Of a stretch of DNA of 64,000 nt, positions 37,401-49,411 are shown piece after piece. The translations under genes and the position numbers were made by a program. The notes under the pieces are model-generated. The model did not search any database, had not been told where the DNA came from, and was given only the letters and a program-made list of their open reading frames with translations. Each line of letters begins with the position of its first letter. Position 1 is the first letter of the stretch. This DNA is from Neelides folsomi. Its lineage: Eukaryota; Arthropoda; Collembola; Neelipleona; Neelidae. The DNA is taken from positions 1 through 64,000 of the forward strand of contig JAQGBZ010000275.1 of NCBI GenBank assembly GCA_034687125.1. The letters run 5' to 3'.

Positions 37401-40400
37401 ACCAAATGGCAAAAATCTCATTCCGCCCATTGTTATCCAAACATCCCATTAAACCCCTCAGAACAATCATCGTGACAGAAGGATCTCCATTTCATATCAT
37501 ACCAGAGTATGTATTACAAAGTATACAAATCCAGGCTCAATTGGAATTTCCCTCTCCTTTGAATATTTAATGCAAAAAGGAACAATGGGAAATGACTTTA
37601 TTTCTCATCCTCCATTTGATGGGATATTTAATAGGGGAAGGAGTTGGATAACAAGGAATTGCAAATGACGATCTTCCTCATCCAAATGTTACCCATTTCA
37701 ATAGAAAAAACTCAATAAAAGCAAATGGAAAGTTTTTCTTGTCATATTTGAACTCAAATTGAAACCTGCTGTTGGATTCAGATTCAGATTCTCTTCGTCA
37801 GAGATCAAAAATCAATGGAATATGATATAACAAGTGAAAGAGATGCGCAGAATTTTTTATAGATTAAATGTTGATCCAAACGTGATTTTGACTTTTAAAT
37901 AATGTTTTAATATAATAAAAGAATTAAAAAATTGTCACATGGATGAGTAAATTCAAATAATGCATTTTCGTGAATAGCGAATAAATTTGAATGGATCAAG
38001 AAACGAGGAAGTATTTCGCACTGGGAAGGTTGTGAGGAAGTATACACATTATGATTGATGCATCAAATGGGTTGTGTATGGAAGTGTGGAACTTGGTCCC
38101 GTTTCATTTAACAATACAAGGCAGGTCATGAAGGAGGTTTATTCCTCAATCAACAGACCACAATCTGGAAAAAGGTAAGTTCCAAATCTCCAAGCACACA
38201 AGTCATATTTAAATTCAAAGGAAAGATCCATGCGAGTGATTTTTGTTCTTTTCGACTTTATCTCGTTCCTTGTAAACGGTTCAAAGAAGAAATTCCTCAA
38301 ATTGCATTTCGGCTACTCTTAACTCTTTTTTTACAACTTTCCTGCTTATACTTTATCTGTAGAATGACCGAAGGTATGCAACAAAAACCAATAAAGTAAA
38401 CGCATTATAAACACCGTTCAAATCCCCAACATCAAAATTCTATCAAAAATAAAAGTTATACCAAAATGGGAGAAAATCTCACGCATAGCTAAATGTAAAA
38501 CAAACTCATAACATTCTGACTACCTCCATATAAATCATATGCTATAATACACCCCATTCATACAAATATACAAGAATACACACAAGATTCATATATAGAA
38601 TAAAAGATATGGATGTATGGATGGCTATGTAATATAATAAAGTAAACGTTAAGTTATAGTAAATAACTGAGGAATTTTGATTAACCGATCATCTCGCCTT
38701 CATTCGCAACATTCATAAGTTCTCCTCGAAAATGGAAAAAAATGTACTTCATGGCCTTGACATTGAAATTGAAACCATTTATTGAACATTCCTTCTCCAA
38801 AGTGAAATACATCAAAGCGAGGGTTAATTCACCAACATCTGGAAGTCTGGAAATTGTATGTTAAGGAAAAAACTCCACGCTCACCGACAATTCTATTATT
38901 ATAAGAGGATGAACCATTCCTTGTTTTTAGACCAATATTAAAAAAGAATAGGAGCGAACATAAATAAGCATCATTGGAAGACAAATTGCTTTTTAGTAAA
39001 TAGAATATCACCACTTATTTTAATATTACTATTATGAGCCATCCTAATACTGAAATATTGAGTATATGTATAAATGTGATCAAGTGATCATAAATATCCC
39101 TTCTAATACAAACAAATATGCATAAAGTAAGAACACGTTTAGAACCAAAATATGCATGTTTTTGCAAAGAAATGAGATTGAAAGAGAGGACGCAAAAAAG
39201 GGGAGCGATGAAAGGAGTGAAATATGGTCATAAGAGAATCCTCTAAAACCTTAAATCAAATTTCCTTACACTCCCTTTAATAAGCGGAAGAAAAATGGCC
39301 CAAGGGTGAAGGAAAACCGAAGATTCAAGTGGTTGGAAAAATATGAGAATTTTGATATCTTCATTATAATGCTCTTTGGATTTCTCAAATAAAAGAAGGA
39401 ACATCCTTGCTCCTCGTTACGCTTCATCAAAACCAGTAGAGGAAATTGACACAATTTACATATCATTGTCATTAAGAAAGATAATCATCGAATTACCTAT
39501 ATAATTTAAAGAGTTAAATACCACCACCTCTCTTTGACCTTTCTCACCTGCCAAATTATGGTCAAAATCCTGAAAATTACCCCCATAGGGTGAGGAATTA
39601 AAAGAGGAGAATTAAGTTATAAAATCTAAGCACATCTTGGTGTCATAGTCCTCTGTACTTAACTATGCTTATCCATGTAAGACCTTCAGTGTGAATTTGG
39701 ATCCAGTTGAACTCATTTTGATTCATGATTCATAATATCATAGTGGTTAAGGATTTTGGGATATTTACCCTTAGATGAGCATTTTTCTCGTCGTCCAGGA
39801 GGAATTCCATGGAGCGGGCCCTATCATCTGGGGCGACCGACAAGCTCAGAGAGCCCAAAGGACCCATTGACGGAGAAGGACTCGACATCTTCTGTGGAAG
39901 GCTGAGGAGACTTCGAGCTTTTTTGCACTTCCCCTCCTTCACTTCTCCACGACCGGTATGGTAGAGCCAGATATTCTCGCCGGTTCCTCCATTGACTCCC
40001 AACTCGTCTCCGTCAACTCCGTTCGCATCTGGAAAGATGAAATATGAACGATCCTCATCCATCCAATATGAGGAGCTGCGGAAAAGGGAGCTCAACCAAT
40101 TTCCTAAAACTCCCCCTCAGGTAAAACTTAATCCAAGGGAAGGATTCTCATCATGCGCAAGGGCTCGTTTAATCCTTATAATTGCTCTTCTGCATCTCAC
40201 GTCTAAATAATTATCTAATTTACCAGGAATCCTCATTTCCTTTCTTTCACCCCGAAAACAACCGCTCTATTAAGTTTATTACAGATATGTGTAATAATAA
40301 TAACTATTATGTAGTTACATATATTAGAAATTAACTTAATATATGCACTCTAATCCCAATATAATGTAAATAGGTATAAAGTAATACATATAAATATAAT

Positions 40401-43400
40401 TAGAGAATTTGATCAAATCTGCACACAATCTACAATTTGGGTCAAAATTTGCCCAGATGAATGAAATCTCAAAGGAATATAGAAATGCATAGTCAAAATC
40501 TTTATTTAAATGTGCAATTTTAAGGTATATTCAATTAAGACTAAAATTTGGCTCAAAAACTAATTGTTAAACTTTTATACCTGGATAAATTCCCGTAGAA
40601 TTAGAAATTGACGTCAGTAAAACCCATTTTACTTATAATGGTGAATATTAAATTCCAAAAGTTGATAGAATGAATGTGGAGGGCACTCGAGAGATGAAAC
40701 GATTGGATTTAATTGGGAACTTTCTCGAGCCGTGAACGTGGAGCGTAATAATCCTAGTAGTGAAATGAATTAAAAGTGGAAGGTCTGTACAATATGAGCC
40801 AGAGATCCACTGTTGCAGATGATTCTCTAAACTTCCATCTTGGTCCTATTGACACAAGGGAGGTTGGGGGATCTAAAAAGGGCCAAAAACGTGAATTGAA
40901 AAGGGATTCGGACGGAAACTGCCCAGGCCTCCTTCCTATTCCAAATGCATGTGGTTGAATAGGTGTAATGAAAAAAGGTCCGAAAAAGGTTTGTGCCCAT
41001 CGCGCTCCATCGCGAAATCAAATCCTCACCCACATTGGAGTAATGAAATGGAACACACACACACACCTGGGCTACATTTTCTCCAATTGTATAGGGCGGG
41101 TGAGTAGGTGAGTGTTAAATAGATCAATGGGGCTGGAGGGCTTACTTGGAGCGTCGAGGTCCGTCTCGAGGATTGGAGGGAATCCATGGTGGCCGCGACC
41201 CCGCCGGTCGAGATTTTCACTGGCGGCCGCAACGAGCTCGGCCCATTCTTCCTGCCCTGCCAAATACTTCTCCCAGTTCTTGGGGTCGGGGAGGAGGCAC
41301 TGAGGTCCGCTCTGCACCCTCGGTTCAACCGTCCCTTTGGATCGATGAATGCAACTGCGCACGGCGCTCGCCATCCCACTCACGTCCACGTCCGCCCTCG
41401 ACAACTCTTCCCGCGAACGGCCAAGTTGAAAGCGAAAGTGGTCGAGACGGGCTCCAAGCTCGGCCGCACACATCCTCCCACTGATGTAGCTTCCGTTGCT
41501 CTTCAGGAACTTAGCCCGACTCACCTCCGAACCTACACAAACAGAAGTTGAAGTTCACGATCAATCCTTTTTATCTCACAGGCTCAACCGATAACATAGG
41601 GCATTATAAAATGTACAAATGTTCTATATCACCTTTATCATTTTAATTACAAACTCTTCTTTCGAGTGCTTATTCAAACTTTAACACAACTTAAATACGC
41701 ATAAACTCAAGTAATACCAAATTGCACACACTCATAAAATTATAACTTTTTGAGTACACCCTGTATACCTGAGTATACCATATACCGGTCTATACAAACC
41801 ATACTCTTTAAACCATCCAGCAATCATTACATATAGAAAATTAAATTACTTATACCATGTATGGTATTGGTAGTTAAATAATGGATAAAAGGGGGTATGT
41901 TATCCAATGAAGTTTATTAACACTGGTCTAGTTTTAATCTCAATATAGCTCATTATCTCTGTAATCAAAAAGTGTAGGGAATAGAAACACGGCCGGAGCA
42001 GAAGTTCGCCCCCTCAACAGAGAACAAGGATGGAGATCTCACCCGGATATCTCGAATTCTAAGTTGAGCTTCTTGCGGCGGAAACGACACTTTTTCCTTA
42101 TCTCCCGCTTCCTACCTATTAACTATAATAAACCTCTTTTACGAATGCCTGTGGGACCATAATGTGAATGATTTATAGCTAAATATTATCCATTCCCAAT
42201 GTCATATTTGGGTTTTTAGAGAACGTGTGATTGGAATTACAACCCTTGCCGCTACATTTGTATTACTATCGCGTAGAAAGGAATTTAAAAAGTCTGTTTA
42301 CCGACCTGCCATATGTTGAGCAATTGTTTACAACTGACGTCAGGGGTAAATATGAATATTTTTTTCACACATTATCATCCTTTATAATTAATTAATTCAA
42401 AGGTAGGTGTTAAATAAAATCTCACAATTTTGTCTGTGTGGTTGTTATCAAATTGGACAAGATAAGTAAGTTTGTAAAACGTAAACTATTTGTATTACAA
42501 TTTTTTAATTTCAAAATTCCAAGATTAAAATGATATATAAATAAATGTGCCTCATCCGGAGCCCAACTGATTGTCCTAAATAACGACTAAAGCCACTTAA
42601 GGATAAAACAATGTCAAAATTGCAAATAAGATAATTCTTAAAGGGAGCTTATGGAAGAACTTCGCTACACTTTTAAATTTAATTATGCAAATTTTGGCAT
42701 GTGTGCGTGTTTGCGAATAGTCCCAATAGTTTAACTCTAGTCATAATAATACATTCTTTGCTTTCCTACGGTCGGGCGGGAACGAGCACATGCCAGGCAT
42801 AAAGAACCATCATCTTAATTTTACAACAATTTGCCCAACAACAAATTACAAGTGAACCTAACAGGTTACCTTGCACTGTATGGAACCAACTACTATAATA
42901 ATCCCAGCAAAAGGTTCTTGTTGCTTATATTTATAAAATATTAAATGAAATTGAAACCCTTATTTTCCCTCAAATCCCATATAGCCTATATGGGACAATA
43001 TGATAGTATTATAAAGTATATGAAAACTGGAGAATGGTGTTTTACAAATCATGATTCCTGAATGTGGAGCAACCACGCCTACCGTGTTGACTTAATCTGG
43101 AACAAAAGTTTCATCGATTGAAGGATTAAAATAATTACATTTTAAGAATCCATAAATATGCCATTTCGCATAACATGCAAACCTTGAGGAACTCATCTTG
43201 ATTAAAAAAGAGTTAAAACATACTACATGAACAAATAACATTCCACCAAAAGAACTCATATTGAATTAATGTGAATTTAAAAGATGTAAATGATGGTAAA
43301 TGTGAAATCATGAGATGAATGGTGGAATAATTAGGAAATAAGTTTTTAGTTATGGTTCAATCGGTCTTTGAAAATGCGTAGCTTCAAACATTCATATTCC

Positions 43401-45706
43401 ACATCATGTGCGAAAGAAAGATGAAAATGTGAAGAATAATATGTAATAGCAAACAACCATTTCCCCACGTTTGGCACTTCCATCCAAATCAAAGGTCGTT
43501 TATTAAAAACTGTCACGAGTGGAACAAGATTTTAGCATTAAGAGCGGAAAAAAGTGTGTAAAATGGAGAGTCAATTTACATACTTTCCCAATCTCTCCCT
43601 TCACTCCCAATGCCGAAAAATCAGTCGCTTCCAAGATGCCCTCAAACTGCATGTAATGATTTATCAAATCGCATATTTCCCAAACTCCCTCATTAACATC
43701 AATTTTTCAAGAGAGGATAAATTAAAGCTCATTAGCGGAATATAATCCTGGCACATAGTTCAAGGCGTCGAGTTTAGAATTCACTTTTGCTCTCACACCT
43801 CTCACGTACTTTTAAAATAATTAATTTTAAGGGGAGATTCATTCTTGTAAGAATTAATTCCATTGGAATTGACAGTTGTAAAAAGAAACATGGCTTAAAT
43901 GTGTCGGATCACAAATTGGATCTCATTTATTATTCAAAGGTGTCACGTACCTGAGTGGAAGGCCCTCGGTGGGGGAATCGGAGGTTTGCCAATTGGACGA
44001 CTCGGCGCTTCCCCGCTCTTCGCTACATTTCCATCCTGATGCATTGGAGTTGGCAAGAAGAGAGAAGACGGTGAGTGACTTTTGGCAATGGCCAAAACAT
44101 CTCTCATTCCTTTCCCTTCATTATTCTCCCTTTGACCATTCTGCTCAATTTCGAGCGATTCCTTCCGTCCCGCCGGAGTTTCCAATCTCTTTTGCATATC
44201 TGAATGATCTGCTTTCCTCATCTTTTCCAACTTGATAAATCGAGTCTCTAATGTCGGAGGATCATTTTGCACTTTATGATTGTACTTGTCTGAGGAAGAA
44301 TCTTTCTCATGATCTTTTGACATTTGAGTATTTTGGGACTCTGACTTGATGTCATCTTCAAGGTTTTCCAAAATGTTCTCAACATTCTCAGAAAGCTCGT
44401 CAGTTCCGATGAATTGTGTCGGTGGGCAAAGAAATGGCATGGAGGTTGCTGGAGTTGTTGATCCCTTTATTCCAATATTAGACACGTCGGTTTCAAGACA
44501 CCGAGAAGCTGAGGGCAAAGTTGAGGCTTTTTCCTTTTCAACAACAAACGTCGTTCTCGTTGTGACCTTTTGACACTCGCCGTTCTTAACTTGTAAAATA
44601 GGAAGATTTCTAACCAATTTTTCACAATCTGCAGAATCTGCATCTTTGCCAAGCTTCTCTTGAGATTGAAGCGAACCGGTCGATTTCTTCTGTTTTCTCT
44701 TTGGCATTTTCTCTTTTCTTTCGCCCTCAGAAGAACTATTGACGAAACCAAAAGTTTTGAGTGAGAGACGTTGAAGAAATCCAAATTTGGATTTAAAACT
44801 TTTACTTTTCGGTTGATTCTCGCCAATTTCAGGAAATTGTGCTTTTGGTACTTGGACCTTTGATCTTCCGGCGCCGTTTTGCAAATTATCTCCAGTTTCA
44901 ACCCTTTCATTCCTTAGCGCCATTCCGCCCCCATTCTCGCTTCTTACCCCTTTCACTTTCTCTGTACCTGGACATGAAGGTGAGATTCGGCTTCTTTGTA
45001 TTGAAATTCCTTTCAATTTATGTCCCTCAATTATTCTTCTTCGTTCTTCCCCAAATGGAATATTTTCATAATTCTTCAAATCACCCTCAACTTTTGACTT
45101 CCCAATCGGCTGAGGCCATTCGAACGTTCCTTGAGTCACCACAGGCTCAAGTTGTTTATTCAAATTTGTCTCTTTAAGCAAATTCTTAAAATGAATGTCA
45201 GTGGTTTCAAACTCATCACGACACTTTCGAAGATCACAAAAATTGTCATAATTTTCACTTTTATGGTAATTCAAACGAGTTCTCAAAAAATTGAGATTTT
45301 CATATAACGGCTCTTCCACATTGTTCTTGCAATATTTGGCTTCCCCAGGTGGGAATCCTCTTGATTGAAATTCGCAAGTCTCGGGTTTCTTGTTTTTTGA
45401 TGACATGTCCACAGTGATTCTGTCGAATCCTCCGCCACCAGCAGTTGGAAGAGTTAAGAGGATCTTTTGCACCCGTTGGTTTTGAGGAACTGTCAAGTCT
45501 TGAACTTGGACCTTTACTCTTTCAATCCCATGATTTGAACCCGCCCCGTTGGTGTAGTTTCTTTTTGCAATGTTTGTATAGAGCGGAGTGACGTTTTCGT
45601 ATTTGTGCCTCGTTCCTTCTCCGTACCACATTTGGGAAACGATGGGACTGAAGTGAACGCGAGTGGACTGATGACACTCCTGTGAAACTTCCACTGGGAA
45701 AACCAT
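28493..45706 (-). CDS. Large disordered scaffold protein with MYND zinc finger, possibly AJM-1/AJM1-like
   Basis: Fifteen exons in frame: 43951-45706, 41146-41532, 39769-40028, 34729-34966, 33808-33946, 33258-33671, 32665-33053, 31257-31314, 31147-31202, 30133-30702, 29971-30047, 29775-29879, 29442-29611, 28971-29340, 28493-28801; 1765 residues. Residues 1-585 are one disordered exon ending PPIPPPRAF. The middle has helical pieces (ELGARLDHFRFQLGRSREEL; NKLNVPEWYKKYG), Ser-rich runs and PPPPPPR. Residues 1428-1473 form a complete MYND finger: Cys1428, 1433, 1449, 1452, 1457, 1461, His1469, Cys1473 (CHNCNAFYCSRDC). The last 290 residues look globular (GHLSAIAKRGVLAKGRG, DSRFVLYVSVCVV, FANIQKHLNQRGVDLRR). 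The combination of long disordered part, MYND finger and conserved C-terminus recalls the apical-junction AJM-1/AJM1 family; this is from memory and unproven. The ATG follows an in-frame stop. A TATA-like TATATATAAAA sits about 105 bp upstream. Confidence 0.75.
30048..30132 (-). other. Probable GC-AG intron in the scaffold gene
   Basis: The donor is G|GCAAGT (consensus for the minor GC class) and the acceptor TTTTTCAG. This 85-base intron is the only choice that joins the Ser-rich exon 30133-30702 (phase 1) to the exon carrying the first Cys pair of the MYND finger in frame. A GT donor at 30127-30128 leads to a stop codon within about 18 codons. Confidence 0.7.
33187..33238. repeat. Tandem duplication, 2 x 26 bp
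   Basis: Two adjacent 26-bp copies of TGACAAAAGTGAATGAWAAAAAAGAA (33187-33212, 33213-33238) differ at one base. They sit in the short intron just 3' of the scaffold exon 33258-33671. Confidence 0.75.
33694..33733. repeat. Tandem duplication, 2 x 20 bp
   Basis: Two perfect adjacent copies of AATTACCATAATTAATTATT lie in the intron 5' of the scaffold exon 33258-33671. Confidence 0.75.
34967..39768 (-). other. 4.8-kb intron of scaffold gene with GC-richer block
   Basis: The longest intron of the window, between the exons ending at 39769 and starting at 34966. Most is AT-rich, but about 35760-37850 is clearly richer in GC and in non-simple sequence than the surroundings and includes an unbroken + strand ORF (36061-36426, 121 codons) with no recognised similarity. 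It may hold enhancers, an unrecognised nested gene or alternative exons. Confidence 0.45.
40029..41145 (-). other. Scaffold-gene intron containing a palindromic CRE
   Basis: A 1.1-kb intron. A perfect TGACGTCA lies at 40609-40616. No exon candidates compatible with the phase-1 junction were seen. Confidence 0.45.
41533..43950 (-). other. 2.4-kb first intron of scaffold gene
   Basis: Mostly AT-rich, with a GC-richer patch at 41980-42110 and a second perfect TGACGTCA at 42335-42342. As the first coding intron of a long gene it is a plausible place for enhancers; no exon was recognised. Confidence 0.45.
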
Positions 45707-48700
45707 TTTCAAAAATAATGTCTCTTATATCCATCCACTATCACTTTTACTAATTTCCTTCTTCACTTTATTTTTTTATCTAAAAGGAGTCTAAAATCGA
45801 TCTGTGTATTTTATATATATAAAGATTTTTTACCAAATATATTTCCTATGTGGTATACCTACTGAAATTAGTTCGACCTGCTCACTCTAAATTGTCAACA
45901 TTAGAAATTCAGATATTCGGGATATTCCATATAAGTAAGTATTGTATAAACTAATGTTATTGCTAACTATCTGTATAAAGTATGGATAATGGCTCTATTT
46001 GTATATTAAGGATACGTTGAATGTTTATCAACACCGAACTTTCTCACCCTTCCCGAGCTTCTCCCATCAACTTCATCCAAACTCTGGTTCTAATGGATCA
46101 CTTTTTCCCTCCTACCCTCATGCTTCTTTTCGGATCTGAATTTCCCCCGACATGTACAATGAAGTATCGAAGACGATGCGCAGTTTACATTCTTTCCTAT
46201 CTGATAGATCTGTAGCTCCTAACTGAAAAACCGGGGAATAGGAAGCCCAAGGAAGTATTGGCATGTATTTAAATAGTTATTTAGGAGTAATTGAAAGTGT
46301 GATGAGAAGCAGAGGTCTGATTTGAGAAGGATTCGAAACCACACTGACACTTCCACTACGGATCTCTTGAGTCGAGAAATATGTTCCCATGTGCAGAACC
46401 CATAGGTCTCAAAATAGATAGATGTGGACTCTTCTGAAGCCATTCGGAGCCGCAAAAACACGCCCTTCCAAATTTCGAATTTTCTCCCTTCACTTGGCCT
46501 CCCCGTCGCCCCGTCGCCCGCCGATTCAACAATCCAATAAGACCCAAATAAGATCAAGGCAGAAGCTAATGGAAGATCCAGATAGGCCAATACATACTCG
46601 TACAAACTTACAAACATACTTTGCACATCTCCCCATCCTTCCCATATTCTCCTGTTCTCAGTATGTATGTATAAACGGTGATTTTATTTATGCAGCTACT
46701 TCCGGACCACTCGTATGGGAACAGATGTGGTAAAGAGGAAGTGACCTCCGAAGTGTGCCTTATCTCTCCCACACCACCAGAAGACCCTCAAGGCTTCCAT
46801 ACCCAAGGAATGTCAATTTCATTCTTTGAGAGAAGTTGAGGGTGAAAAATGCCATGTCGGGAACAGATGAGAGAAAGACTTCTTAGGGCTCAAACAATGA
46901 CACGTATTCTTCGCCTCACTTTTCCTCTCAATTACTCCAAGGCCCCCTTTATTGGAGAACAATCCAGATCTTTGATTTGTGAATAAGAAAGGAAAAATAT
47001 TGATCTGAATGGGCTGTGGAGAAAGAGAATATCCTTTATTGATGAGGTTTAATAAGGTGAAAGCCTTTTTACGACCACACCAAATCTTGTAGATGGAATT
47101 AAAAAATTCTTCAATCCACTGAATCCTCAATCGACTGGTCGATGGAAAGAATGAAACTAACCATCAGAAACTCAGGGAAAATGGAAATCAATGCATGTCT
47201 TTCATTCTTTCATGTTTTATATCATGCAGACGTTAAACCAGTGTAAATCACCACAATGTTACTTTTTTATACTCTAATTGTATAGATTATGCCTTTTGAT
47301 AATGCTGAATAAAAATATCAAATTACTTGGGTCATCTAATTTTTAACAAATGGTTTTTATTAAAAATGTAATATTGATGATGTTAACAATTAACACTGAG
47401 CTGAGCTTCATAAATAAATGCTGTATTTTTATAACAGAATAAAAATTAAATTTTGTTATATATAATGTACTATAAGTAAAATGCTTATGATTATGAAAAA
47501 ATATGTGAATCAAATTTAAAAATAACTATGAATAATGTTTTTATGTTATTTGATCTGTAGTTATATTGTGCATTGTACAGTTATACATAATGCAATGGTA
47601 TGTAAATACTGTGTAATGAAAGGAGGTAGGGAAAAGAAGAACATATGGGGAAGTTTTAAAAGTATGGAGGAATGAGAATTTTTATTTCACAAATTGAGAG
47701 ATGAAGTGTTTGAAGTCGCGGTATGTCGGTGAACTGAAGTAATGAAGAGGATGAATTATGAGGAGGAGGTTGAAAGATGAGCGTATTATATTCATTTCCC
47801 TTTTCTTTTAACTCCCAAGTTCCGTTGGAGGGTTGAAGACTTGAAGAAGTGAAGAATTCTATTCTCGTCTTTGAAGCTCTTCTCGATGATCCACTTGGAA
47901 AGAAAACTTCATTTATTCAACCTATTTAACTTGATATGGAAAAATAAACTTTATTGAAAATCTATAATAAACAAACTATTGTAGTCTTTCCTATCTTTGG
48001 ATAATATCGGAATAATTCAGGATATGATCAGATATGGAGAATTGTGATATTCGTATTAGATATTATATGAACAATAAAAATAATTATCGAATTTTTTGTA
48101 AGGGTATTGTTTTTATTGTTTTTCATATTCTTCAGGTCAATTATATTATAACTATTTTGAAGAACATCGCATTAATTCATTGTAAGCTAATATTTACATT
48201 TAATACATCTAAATTCGAATTAAGCAGAGTTATAGTAGAGCACTCCATAGAGGTAATTTAAAAATAAAAGCTATGCAAAAATAATAAAAACAAAACGACA
48301 ATGTTTCCGTTATATTAGGTAAATTCATTAAATTGGAGAAAGATCGAATTTGAATACCGATGTTTGAAATATCTTAAATGTACAGTTTATGTGTGATGTT
48401 AGTATATTAAAAACAATAAATTTTCTTAAAATTAAACAAAAGTTTATAGGTATACTTACAAACAAGTAAGAAATATTTGTAACATTTATATTAAGAAATC
48501 ACATTTTATGTAATGTTTAATTATGTTGATTATTTAAATGGCACAACATTATACCTATAAATATGCTTGAAGCAGAAATTATAAATACTATATATAGCAA
48601 TGAGAAATAGAATGGTACACGGTAGATTGGTAATTAATTTAATTGTAAAAGTAAATATATGTTGTTACAGGTATGTATATAATATAATATCTTTATTAAG

Positions 48701-48774
48701 TTAAATATAAATATATGAATGTGAGTTGTCTGTTAGATACCTTAGATGAGTCTCACATAAATATTTATGTATTA
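45707..48774. other. Upstream region of scaffold gene
   Basis: About 3 kb before the pogo-like MITE. 46000-47150 is GC-richer than usual here and contains short ORFs on both strands that did not match anything or splice in phase; 5' UTR exons or regulatory DNA of the scaffold gene are the likely content. The rest is AT-rich. Confidence 0.45.
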
Positions 48775-49102
48775 CTGTAAAAACTCAATTAATTGCCCCC
48801 GGCAATTATTTAAAATTTAACCTCAAACCCCCGGCAATTATTAGAGACCCGGCATTTAAATAAAATCTCATATTAAACCAAATCAAATCTCGAAATTAAT
48901 AAGAATTTTATTTGGTTTTGGATATTAAATAGCATTTAATTGAGTAATTAATTTGCTTAAAAACATATTTAGTCTGAATTGTCTTCAGAATCATTTGAAA
49001 ATTGGATTGTAAACTCTTTGCCCACTCCATTGTACATATAAACTGAAATTAATAGAGACCCGGCAATTATTTGGGACCCGGCAATTAATTGAGTTTTTAC
49101 AG
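48775..49102. mobile_element. TA-flanked MITE with pogo/Tigger-like ends
   Basis: A 328-bp element. Perfect 23-bp inverted repeats (48775-48797 and 49080-49102, CTGTAAAAACTCAATTAATTGCC) are flanked on both sides by TA (48773-48774, 49103-49104). Repeats of CCCGGCAATTATT stand next to both ends. TA duplication and the CTGTAAAAACTC motif suggest a Tc1/mariner-pogo relative. No transposase ORF is present, so it is non-autonomous. Confidence 0.82.
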
Positions 49103-49411
49103 TATTTAATAAATATATTTACGGATAGATATCAACCTATTACAATAATAAATATATAAAGTAAACATATTTATTATTTATAAGATGTAACACGCTACAA
49201 TATTTATAAAAACTAACAATTTTTTACATATTAAATGTTTCGCTTTTATTGCATAAGGTGTCCCCTAATTAGCAATGAGTTATAGGTAATTCTACTTAAT
49301 TAATTGGCATTATTGTACTTTTACTTTAGCTTAGAATAGATTTCAATATCGAGTGTAAACAAATTGATATAACTTGAAAGGTCGCAGAGGTCGGTCGGTC
49401 CTTCCAAAGCT

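Noticed and set aside
41112-41551. Overlapping + strand ORFs of 63-121 codons
   Set aside because: They are antisense shadows of the GC-rich scaffold exon 41146-41532, which is supported by phase-matching splice sites on both sides.
43969-45177. Several ORFs on + and in another - frame
   Set aside because: They all lie within the 585-codon first exon of the scaffold gene and have no independent support.
46219-46626. Minus-strand 135-codon ORF
   Set aside because: No recognised domain, no phase-compatible join to the scaffold start at 45706, and an in-frame stop precedes that start.
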